Of a stretch of DNA of 64,000 nucleotides, positions 57,201-64,000 are shown piece after piece. The position numbers and the translations under genes were made by a program. The notes under the pieces were generated by a model, which saw only the letters and a list, made by a program, of their open reading frames with translations, did not search any database and was not told the origin of the DNA. Position 1 is the first letter of the stretch. The number at the start of each line of letters is the position of its first letter. The stretch covers positions 2,480,001 through 2,544,000 of the forward strand of contig NZ_CP021108.1 of the NCBI RefSeq assembly GCF_002119685.1, given 5' to 3'. The stretch is from Bordetella genomosp. 8 (GTDB lineage: Bacteria > Pseudomonadota > Gammaproteobacteria > Burkholderiales > Burkholderiaceae_B).

Positions 57201-58142
57201 CTATGTGGCCTGCCGGTAGGGCAGGTCGCCGGCGGCTTCGTCCCAGTGGGGATTGCTTTCGATCAGGTCCGTCAGGAAGTCGACGAAAGCGCGCACCTTG
57301 GGAGACAGGTTCTTGCTGGGCAGGTACACCGCCGACACCTGCGGGCCCAGGGCGACGTAGTCGGTCAGGATGGTCCGCAGGCGGCCGTCGCGCAAGGCGT
57401 CGGCCGCGATGAAATTGCTGATCATCGCCACGCCCAGGCCGGCGGTGGCCGCTTCCAGCAGCGATTCGGCGTTGTTGATGTTCAGTCGGCCGGACACCGT
57501 CTTGCCGAAGGTAAGGCCGTCCTTGACGAACTGCCATTCGCGGTAGCGTCCGGTGTGCATCAGGACATAGGCCAGGCAGTGGTGGTGGTCCAGCTCCTCG
57601 ATCGTCGCGGGCTCGCCGTGGCGCGCCAGGTACTCGGGCGCCGCGCAGGCGACGAAGCGCAGATTGCACAGGCGACGCGCGATGAGCCGCGCGTCGGCCA
57701 GTTCACCGATGTGCACGGCCACGTCGATGCCCTCGTAGGCCAGGTCCACCATGCGGTCGCTGAGCTCCGCATCCACGACCAGGTCGGGAAAGCGTTCGAT
57801 GAAACCGCTCAGGTGCGGCACGATCACGCGCCGGCCGAAGCCCACGGGCATATGCACGCGCAGGCGTCCGTGCGGCGCGGCGCGGGAACGATTCAGCGCG
57901 TTCTCGGCGTCCTGGACGTCCGCCAGGATCTGCTGGCAACGCTCGAAGAAGCTGGCGCCGTCGTTGGTCAGTCCCACCGACCGCGTGGTTCGATGCAGCA
58001 ACCGCAGTCCCAGCTCCTGTTCCAGGCGCGTGATGGCCTTGCTGACCGCCGAGGAGGTCAGGCCCAGGTGCTTGGCGGCGTCGGTGAAGCTGCGCGTTTC
58101 CGCGACCTTGGCGAAGACGCGCAAGGCGTTGAGGTTTTCCAT
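57201..58142 (-). CDS. LysR-family transcriptional regulator of the catabolic operon
   Basis: LysR protein of 313 residues. The helix-turn-helix domain (residues 5-62: LRVFAKVAETRSFTDAAKHL, LLHRTTRSVGLTNDG) is followed by the effector domain (GRLRVHMPVGFGRRVIVPHL) of the CrgA/AaeR-like group. The ATG at 58142 gives the standard N-terminus; the open frame runs on to 58286 but contains operator-like DNA. It is divergent from the lactonase gene at 58352, with a symmetrical site between, so it is the probable regulator of that operon. Confidence 0.92.
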   Translation of the reverse strand: MENLNALRVFAKVAETRSFTDAAKHLGLTSSAVSKAITRLEQELGLRLLHRTTRSVGLTNDGASFFERCQQILADVQDAENALNRSRAAPHGRLRVHMPVGFGRRVIVPHLSGFIERFPDLVVDAELSDRMVDLAYEGIDVAVHIGELADARLIARRLCNLRFVACAAPEYLARHGEPATIEELDHHHCLAYVLMHTGRYREWQFVKDGLTFGKTVSGRLNINNAESLLEAATAGLGVAMISNFIAADALRDGRLRTILTDYVALGPQVSAVYLPSKNLSPKVRAFVDFLTDLIESNPHWDEAAGDLPYRQAT

Positions 58143-58198
58143 GGTGTGACGGCAATAGCGGAACAGGGCAACCGGGTTAACTGTGCGATATGCAATTG

Positions 58199-58213
58199 CT
58201 GAATCTGATTCAG
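58199..58213. promoter_or_regulatory. LysR-type operator candidate (CTGAATC-T-GATTCAG)
   Basis: A perfect 15-bp dyad with a T-N11-A core (T58200, A58212) lies in the 209-bp gap between the divergent LysR and lactonase genes. A second palindrome GCAATTGC overlaps its left edge (58192-58199). These are likely sites for the LysR protein. Confidence 0.6.
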
Positions 58214-58351
58214 GAGTGTTTGTAATTCTACCTAATTGATCGATCTGAATGCGGAAATTAGACTGCTCGACATCACAAGAGCGCATTCATTGCAGCCGCG
58301 GCCACCACCAACCGTCGGCCGCGGCGATGCGCCGCCAAGGAGACGATCCCG

Positions 58352-59212
58352 ATGCAGCAGCCGCACGCCGCCAGCCACGTCGCCGCGCCCCCGCAGGCGC
58401 TTTCCGCGCTTCGGGACGACCTGCCCACTTACCAGGTCTACGCCGTCAGGTACGCGACGCGCCCGGCCCGACGAACCGCGAATTTCCTGGGGGGCGATCC
58501 GCACGACGCCCCGATGCCCATGGACTACTACGTCTGGGTCATACGCGATGGGAGCCGCGTCGTGCTGGTGGATACCGGCTTCGCCCAGGACATGGCCGAC
58601 AAGCGGCATCGCACCTTGCTGCGCCACCCCGCCGCGGCCTTGGAGCTGTTGGGCATCCAGGTAGCGGACGTCGGCGACATCGTCATCACCCATCTGCACA
58701 ACGACCATGCCGGCACGCTGGGCGACTATCCCAACGCCCGATTCCATCTGCAGGACGGCGAGATGGCTTTCGCCACGGGCAGGCATATGTGCTGCGGCAT
58801 GTTGAACCGCGCCTATGAACCCGATCATGTGTGCGGGATGGTGCGCCTGGTCTATGGCGATCGCGTGGTCTTTCACGACGGCGACGACGCCATCGCGCCA
58901 GGTATCAGCGTGCACCGGATCGGCGGCCATACCGACGGCCTGCAGGCGGTGCGGGTGCATACGTCGCGCGGCTGGGTGGTGCTGGCGTCGGACGCCAGCC
59001 ATTACTACGAGCACTTCGAACAGGATCGCGTGTTTCCGCTGGTGTTCGACGTGGGCGACGTGCTGCAGGGGTATCGCCGCCTGAAGGCGCTGGCGGCCTC
59101 GCCCGAACACGTGGTGCCCGGCCACGATCCGCTGGTCATGCAGCGCTATCCCAGCGCCGGCCCCGGACTGGATGGCATCGCCGTGAGGCTGGACGCGACA
59201 CCCGAACGCTGA
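58352..59212 (+). CDS. Metallo-beta-lactamase-fold hydrolase, N-acyl homoserine lactonase-like
   Basis: Dizinc hydrolase of 286 residues. The metal motif HLHNDHAG (His114, His116, Asp118, His119) is followed by the later ligands in GGHTDG, SDASHYY and GHDP, the set seen in AiiA/AhlB-type lactonases. The N-terminal YAVRYATRPARRTANF and DAPMPMDYYVWVI segments are shared with the paralogue starting at 63691. No signal peptide is evident. AAGGAG precedes the ATG. It is the first gene of an operon with a flavin reductase, a Bug receptor and an MmgE/PrpD protein, so it may open a lactone in a catabolic route rather than quench signalling. Confidence 0.9.
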   Translation: MQQPHAASHVAAPPQALSALRDDLPTYQVYAVRYATRPARRTANFLGGDPHDAPMPMDYYVWVIRDGSRVVLVDTGFAQDMADKRHRTLLRHPAAALELLGIQVADVGDIVITHLHNDHAGTLGDYPNARFHLQDGEMAFATGRHMCCGMLNRAYEPDHVCGMVRLVYGDRVVFHDGDDAIAPGISVHRIGGHTDGLQAVRVHTSRGWVVLASDASHYYEHFEQDRVFPLVFDVGDVLQGYRRLKALAASPEHVVPGHDPLVMQRYPSAGPGLDGIAVRLDATPER

Positions 59213-59240
59213 GTAACGAAAAAGAAAAGGAGACTCGCCG

Positions 59241-61247
59241 ATGCTGCTGCAACAGCCTGGGCTGATAGGGGGGCTGCGCCTGAAGAATCGCGTGGTGATG
59301 GCGCCCATGGGCACCAATTACAGCACCACGGACGGCCTGTCGACGGAGCGCGACAAGCAGTACTACGAGGAGCGGGCGCGCGGCGGGGTGGGCATGATCA
59401 TGACCGAGGCCATGGTCGTGACGGAGCAGGCGCGCCCGCACAACAACTCCCTGTGCTGCTATCACGACCGCTTCATCCCCGGCCTGGCCAGCATCGTCGA
59501 AGCGATCAAGCGCCATGACTGCGCGGTATTCGGCCAGTTGAACCATCGCGGCGCGCTGCTGCGCCGTTCCGTGCTGAACATGGAACCGGTCGGACCGTCG
59601 TCGTGGGCCAATCCCAACACGGGCGACACCGTGCGCCCGCTGTCCGTGGCCGAGATCGCGGAGATCCAGAAATTGTTCGTGGCGGCCGCCCGGCGGCTGT
59701 GGCTGGCCGGCTATGACGGTGTGGAGATCCATGCGGCGAACGGCTATCTCTTCCAGCAGTTCTTCAGCCCGCGCATCAACCATCGCGACGACGCCTACGG
59801 CGGATCCATCGACAACCGCATGCGCTTCCTGCTGGAAACGATAGACCGCGTGCGCGTCGCGCTGCCCGAACTGCGGCTGGTCATACGCCTGAGCGCCAGC
59901 GAGTTCGCCGAAGGCGGTTACGGACAGGACGAGATCATCGCGCTGGCGCGGGCTGTGCAGGGCGCCGGCGCGGACGCCATCGACCTGTCCGGCGGCAGCA
60001 ACGAAAGCCCCCAATTGTCCAAGTTCTGTATCCAGCCGCCGTCCTTTCCGCGAGGCTGCCTGGCGGACACGGCGCGGCCCATCAGGCAGGCTGTGGGGAT
60101 ACCGGTATTCGTGGCGGGCCGCATGGTGCAAGCGGAGGACGCGGAACAGGTGCTGGCCAGCGGCGCGGCCGACTTCGTTTCCATCGGCCGCGCGCTGTAT
60201 GCGGACCCGCACTGGGCCGCCAAGGCCTTCGGCCAGATCGACGCGCCCATCCGTGCCTGTATCGCCTGCAACGTCTGCTTCGAAAGGCTGACGCTGGAAA
60301 AAGACGTCGCCTGCGTGCAGAACCCCATGATGGGAACGGAGTTCGAGCGCCTGGAATACGCCGAGCCGCAATTGTTCGCGCCCCCGGCGGGGCCGCGTGC
60401 CCGCGTGCTGGTGCTGGGCGCGGGCGTCGCGGGCATCGAGGCGGCGCGGGTGTTGAAGGGGCGTGGCCACGAGGTGGAAATCTGGGAGAACCGCGAGTAT
60501 CCCGGCGGCCAGATGCCGCTGGCCACCGCGTCGCCGGACAAGCACGAGGTCGAGCCGGTCTGGAGCTATCGGTGGCAAACCGTGCAGCGCATGGAGATCC
60601 CGGTAAGGCTGGGCGTTTCCACCGATGAACAGGCCATCCGCGACTATGCGCCCGACTACATCGTCGTCGCCACGGGGTCGCGTCCGGCCGCGCCGCCCAT
60701 GGACGTCGGTGGGCTGGCGCCTTCCGTGCAGGTCAGGCACGCCTGGGACGTGCTGGCGGACCTGGATGCCTTGCCCGCCGGCGCGCGCATCACGATCGTG
60801 GGCGGCGGCATGGTGGGCGCGGAAACCGCGGATGCGCTGCGGGTGCGGGGCGCGCGGGTCACCGTACTGGAGATCCAGTCCGCCATCGCCAATGGAATGG
60901 CGCGCAACAACAAGTTCGAACTGGTGGAGCGGCTGGCCGCGGACGGTGTCGCGCTGCTGACGCGTTGCCGCATCCTCAAGGCGCACGGCGTATCCCTGGA
61001 TATCCAGGTGGCCGACGAAGCGCCGCGCACCATATCCGTGGGCGACATGCTGGTGTTCGCCACGGGACCGCGCCCGAATCTGGACGTGCTGCCGGCGGTC
61101 GAAGCCAGCGGCATTCCCTACGCGCGTATCGGCGATTGCAATGCGCCGGGCGATTTCCTGGCGGCGCTGCGCGATGCCTGGATGGTGGCCTTGAGCGTGG
61201 ACGAGCGCAAAGCACGAATCACAACCACAGGGGGAAGACAAAGATGA
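59241..61247 (+). CDS. Old-yellow-enzyme/2,4-dienoyl-CoA reductase-type FMN/FAD/4Fe-4S oxidoreductase
   Basis: Two-part flavoenzyme of 668 residues. Residues 1-~335 form an FMN TIM barrel (VVMAPMGTNYST, IHAANGYLFQQFFSPRIN, AYGGSIDNRMRF). A 4Fe-4S cluster motif follows with Cys340, Cys343, Cys346 and Cys358. The C-terminal half binds FAD and NAD(P) (VLVLGAGVAGIEAARVL, ITIVGGGMVGAETADAL). The CxxCxxC spacing recalls trimethylamine dehydrogenase more than dienoyl-CoA reductase, which has CxxCxxxC. The family reduces enoyl double bonds or demethylates amines; substrate not decided. AAAAGGAG precedes the ATG. The stop overlaps the next start as ATGA. Confidence 0.92.
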   Translation: MLLQQPGLIGGLRLKNRVVMAPMGTNYSTTDGLSTERDKQYYEERARGGVGMIMTEAMVVTEQARPHNNSLCCYHDRFIPGLASIVEAIKRHDCAVFGQLNHRGALLRRSVLNMEPVGPSSWANPNTGDTVRPLSVAEIAEIQKLFVAAARRLWLAGYDGVEIHAANGYLFQQFFSPRINHRDDAYGGSIDNRMRFLLETIDRVRVALPELRLVIRLSASEFAEGGYGQDEIIALARAVQGAGADAIDLSGGSNESPQLSKFCIQPPSFPRGCLADTARPIRQAVGIPVFVAGRMVQAEDAEQVLASGAADFVSIGRALYADPHWAAKAFGQIDAPIRACIACNVCFERLTLEKDVACVQNPMMGTEFERLEYAEPQLFAPPAGPRARVLVLGAGVAGIEAARVLKGRGHEVEIWENREYPGGQMPLATASPDKHEVEPVWSYRWQTVQRMEIPVRLGVSTDEQAIRDYAPDYIVVATGSRPAAPPMDVGGLAPSVQVRHAWDVLADLDALPAGARITIVGGGMVGAETADALRVRGARVTVLEIQSAIANGMARNNKFELVERLAADGVALLTRCRILKAHGVSLDIQVADEAPRTISVGDMLVFATGPRPNLDVLPAVEASGIPYARIGDCNAPGDFLAALRDAWMVALSVDERKARITTTGGRQR

Positions 61248-62290
61248 AGAAGCTGACGCGTATCGCGACGGCCTTGCCCGCCGCGCTGGCGGTGGTGGCC
61301 GCCGCCTTGCTCGGGGTGCCGGCTGGCGCCGTGGGTGCATCGCCCGATGGCGCGCCTGGGAGCGCGGCCGGCAAGGGGGATGGCGCCGCGAATTTCCCTG
61401 ATCGCCCCGTCAAGCTGATCGTGCCGTTTCCCCCGGGGGGCGGCACCGACATCCTGGCGCGGCCGCTGGCGCAGAAGCTGGGCGAAAAGTGGAAGCAGCC
61501 GGTGATCATCGAAAACCGCGCCGGCGCGGGCGGCAATATCGGCACCGAAGCCGCGGCGCGCGCGCCGGCCGATGGCTACACCATCGTGCTGGGCACGGTG
61601 GGCACGCACGCCATCAACCAGAGCCTGTATCGCAACCTGTCCTATGACGCCACGCGCGATTTCACCGCCATCACGATGGTGGCGAATACGCCCAATGTGC
61701 TGGTGCTCAATCCAGGCGTACCCGCGCGCTCCGTGCAGGCGTTGATTGCCATGGCCAAGGCCAGGCCAGGCACGCTGAACTACGCATCGCCGGGCAATGG
61801 CACGCCGCCGCATCTGGCGGCGGAAATCTTCAAGAGCATGGCGGACGTGTCGATCACCCACGTGCCGTACAAGGGCAGCGCGCCGGCCATGACGGACCTG
61901 CTGGGTGGCCAGGTGCAGATGATGATCGCCAACGCGCCCGTGGTGCTGCCTTACATCAAATCCGGCAAGCTCGTCGGCCTGGCGTCGACCAGCGCGACGC
62001 GTCCGGCCATGCTGCGCGACATTCCGACGCTGTCGGAAAGCGGGCTGAAGGGCTACGAGGCCGATACCTGGTATGGCCTGTTCGCGCCGGTGGGAACGCC
62101 GCCGGCGGTCGTCGCCAAGCTCAATGCCGATGTCGTCGCGGCCTTGAAATCGCCGGATATCCAGGCGTTCTTCGCCGAGCAGGGCGCCGAGGTCATCGGC
62201 GACAGCTCCGCCGACGCCAACGCCAAGGTCCGTTCGGAAGTTGAAAAATGGCGCGGCGTCATCCAGTCCATCGGCCTGAAGATGGACTGA
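61244..62290 (+). CDS. Bug-family tripartite tricarboxylate transporter receptor
   Basis: Periplasmic solute receptor of 348 residues with an N-terminal signal peptide (residues ~1-33, ALAVVAAALLGVPAGAVG). A short linker is followed by the family core: RPVKLIVPFPPGGGTDILAR, VIIENRAGAGGNIGTEAA, DGYTIVLGTVGTHAINQSLY, HVPYKGSAPAMTDLLGGQ. The ATG overlaps the upstream stop by 4 bp, so expression is coupled. It probably binds the carboxylate metabolised by the flanking enzymes. No membrane partners (TctA/TctB) are present in the window. Confidence 0.95.
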   Translation: MKKLTRIATALPAALAVVAAALLGVPAGAVGASPDGAPGSAAGKGDGAANFPDRPVKLIVPFPPGGGTDILARPLAQKLGEKWKQPVIIENRAGAGGNIGTEAAARAPADGYTIVLGTVGTHAINQSLYRNLSYDATRDFTAITMVANTPNVLVLNPGVPARSVQALIAMAKARPGTLNYASPGNGTPPHLAAEIFKSMADVSITHVPYKGSAPAMTDLLGGQVQMMIANAPVVLPYIKSGKLVGLASTSATRPAMLRDIPTLSESGLKGYEADTWYGLFAPVGTPPAVVAKLNADVVAALKSPDIQAFFAEQGAEVIGDSSADANAKVRSEVEKWRGVIQSIGLKMD

Positions 62291-62300
62291 GGAGCGCACC

Positions 62301-63677
62301 ATGGGCCTGGACAGTACCGAAACCTTGGCGAGCCGGCTTGGCGGCTTCATCGCGCGCACGGACTACGACGCACTGCCCGCGCACGTGGCGGATGCGGTCA
62401 AGCTGCGCATGCTGGATCTGCTGGCCGCGTCCTGCGCGGGCGTGCTGGCCGGCAATCATGACGGGCCGTTGCGCCTGTTGCCGGATCCCGGTGCATGCGC
62501 GATCTGGGGCACGCCGCTGGGGCGTTCGCTGCGCGACGCGGTGATCATCAACAGTGCGGTGTCGCATTCGACTTACTTCGAGGACGGCTCGCGCTATACC
62601 GGCGGGCACCCCTCGTCCGCCGTGATCCCCGCCGCGCTGACCCTGGCCGCCGCGCGTGGCGCCAGCGGCCGCATGGTAGTGGCGGCCATCGCCAATGGCT
62701 ACGAGGTGTTCCTGAGGCTGGGACGCGCGATCTATCCGGCCACGGTCCGGCGGGGCTTCCAGAGTACCGCTATCCTGGCCGCGCCCGCCACGGCCGCGGC
62801 GGTGGCGACCTTGCTCGATCTGTCCGCGCAGCAATCGGCGCACGCCGTCGCCATCGCTTGCAGCCATGGGGCAGGGCTCAAGGCGGCGCTGAAGAGCGCC
62901 GACAGCCAGCCTTTGCAGGTCGGCCGCAGCAGCGAAGGCGGCCTGCTGGCGGCGCTGTATGCAGCGCAGGGCGCGACTGGCGCGGCCGATATCTTCGAGA
63001 CCGGCTTCCTGCCGGCCTTTGGCGGCGAGACGGCGGCGGCCGCGCAGGGTTTGGGCGACCGCTGGAGTATCGACGAAACCTACCTGAAGGCCCACGGCGG
63101 CTGCCGGGGCAATCATGCGCCCATCGACGCGGCCGCCGCCGCCATGCGCGGCGTGGATCCGTCCCGGGTCGCGCGCATCGACGTCAAGGTCGACACCGTG
63201 ACGCGGGCAGCCGCGATCGAACCCCCGCGTGACGCCGACCAGGCGCAGTTTTCCATCGCGTTCTCCATCGCCGTGATGCTGGTGACGGGCGACGCGACGC
63301 CTGTCCGCTACACCGGCACCATGCTCGCCGATGAGCGTGTACGGCGCTTGATGGCCCTGACGACGGTCGCCGCCGACCCGGCGCTGGACGTCGGCTATCC
63401 GGAGCGCCGTCCGGCGCTGGTCACCGTCACCCTGGCGGACGGCCGCGAATTGCACCATGCCCTGGATCACGCCAGGGGCGAACCCGAAAACCCGATGTCC
63501 GGCGACGACATCGCGCGCAAGTTCGACACGATGGCCGCACCCATCTTCGGTTCCGGCAGCGCCCGCATCCGGGATGCCGTGCTGTCCATCGACGCCGGCA
63601 CGACGCCCGCCACGCTGGCCGCCATGCTGGCTGCTCCGCTCGGGTGGGATGGCGACCATTCCGATTCTTCCACATGA
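62301..63677 (+). CDS. MmgE/PrpD-family protein (2-methylcitrate dehydratase-like)
   Basis: Cytosolic protein of 458 residues of the MmgE/PrpD family, which includes 2-methylcitrate dehydratase, cis-aconitate decarboxylase and many catabolic hydratases of unknown substrate. Recognisable parts are the N-terminal helical domain (LRMLDLLAASCAGVLAGNH), AVSHSTYFEDGSRYTGGHPS, and the C-terminal SWIM-like segment with LKAHGGCRGNHAPIDAAAA. GAGGAG precedes the ATG, 10 bp after the Bug stop. The setting with a Bug receptor, an enoyl reductase and a lactonase suggests dehydration or hydration of a tricarboxylic-type intermediate. Confidence 0.92.
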   Translation: MGLDSTETLASRLGGFIARTDYDALPAHVADAVKLRMLDLLAASCAGVLAGNHDGPLRLLPDPGACAIWGTPLGRSLRDAVIINSAVSHSTYFEDGSRYTGGHPSSAVIPAALTLAAARGASGRMVVAAIANGYEVFLRLGRAIYPATVRRGFQSTAILAAPATAAAVATLLDLSAQQSAHAVAIACSHGAGLKAALKSADSQPLQVGRSSEGGLLAALYAAQGATGAADIFETGFLPAFGGETAAAAQGLGDRWSIDETYLKAHGGCRGNHAPIDAAAAAMRGVDPSRVARIDVKVDTVTRAAAIEPPRDADQAQFSIAFSIAVMLVTGDATPVRYTGTMLADERVRRLMALTTVAADPALDVGYPERRPALVTVTLADGRELHHALDHARGEPENPMSGDDIARKFDTMAAPIFGSGSARIRDAVLSIDAGTTPATLAAMLAAPLGWDGDHSDSST

Positions 63678-63690
63678 ACGCCGCACAGCC

Positions 63691-64000
63691 ATGACCACGA
63701 CGCACTCCGCAAGCCCCGCATATCTGCCCGACTACGAGGTCTACGCCATCCGCTACGCCACCCGCGATGCGCGGCGGCAGAACAACTTCGTCGGCGGCGA
63801 TCCGCACGACGGCCCCATGCCCATGGACTATTACGTGTGGCTGGTGCGCGGCGACGGCCGCGAGTTCGTCGTCGATACCGGCTTCGGCCCCGAAGTCGCG
63901 GCCAGGCGCGGGCGCCAGCTGCTGCGCACGCCGGCCGAAGGCCTGGCGATGCTGGGCGTGGATGCCGCGCAGGTGCGCGACGTCATCATCACGCACCTGC
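63691..64000 (+). CDS. Second lactonase-like metallo-beta-lactamase protein (cut by window end)
   Basis: The first 103 codons of a paralogue of the gene at 58352. Shared segments include the YEVYAIRYATRDARRQNNF region, GGDPHDGPMPMDYYVWLV and VVDTGFG, and the window ends just inside the metal-binding motif (VIITHL). The ATG at 63691 is 13 bp after the MmgE/PrpD stop. A paralogue at each end of the same operon suggests two related ring-opening steps, or an internal duplication. Confidence 0.88.
   Translation, partial: MTTTHSASPAYLPDYEVYAIRYATRDARRQNNFVGGDPHDGPMPMDYYVWLVRGDGREFVVDTGFGPEVAARRGRQLLRTPAEGLAMLGVDAAQVRDVIITHL

Overview
The window looks like a chromosomal segment of a Bordetella/Achromobacter-type betaproteobacterium (Alcaligenaceae). 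The DNA is GC-rich. It carries several Bug-family tripartite tricarboxylate receptors, which are greatly expanded in that family, and a LapD/LapG/BrtA-type adhesin locus like the one described in Bordetella bronchiseptica. This assignment comes from gene content only; no database was searched.

Region 1 (1-3.3 kb): the 3' part of a Bug receptor gene, a convergent LysR regulator, and a divergent class I aminotransferase. Region 2 (3.5-25.5 kb): one intact 21,981-bp gene for a 7,326-residue LapA-type surface adhesin. It has a retention module with a di-alanine protease site, about 54 alternating VCBS domains encoded by a ~641-bp tandem repeat, a von Willebrand A domain, RTX nonapeptides and a type I secretion tail. 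Region 3 (25.5-28.8 kb): a LysR/NmrA divergent pair, an alpha/beta hydrolase, and a tRNA-Ala(CGC) with tandem terminators.

Region 4 (28.8-49.7 kb) is the adhesin export and control locus. In order it holds a TolC-family pore, a small acidic protein of unknown function, a LapB-type ABC transporter, a LapC-type membrane fusion protein, a LuxR-type regulator, a second giant adhesin (3,799 residues, BrtA/LapA-like), the periplasmic protease LapG and the c-di-GMP receptor LapD. By homology, LapD holds LapG while c-di-GMP is high. When c-di-GMP falls, LapG is released and cleaves the adhesin after its di-alanine site, freeing it from the outer-membrane pore. Both adhesins share nearly the same retention module, vWA domain, RTX block and secretion tail, so one exporter and one LapD/LapG switch probably serve both. 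Their promoters also share motifs at matched spacing (CCTGTCCT, ACAATnnCGG, ATAGGAT).

Region 5 (49.7-64 kb) is metabolic. It contains a class A beta-lactamase with a Tat-like signal, an alpha/beta hydrolase, a class II aldolase-like gene, a peptide-type ABC uptake operon without ATPase genes, LacI and LysR regulators, and a catabolic operon. The operon reads metallo-beta-lactamase-fold lactonase, old-yellow-enzyme-type flavin reductase, Bug receptor, MmgE/PrpD protein, then a second lactonase paralogue cut by the window end.
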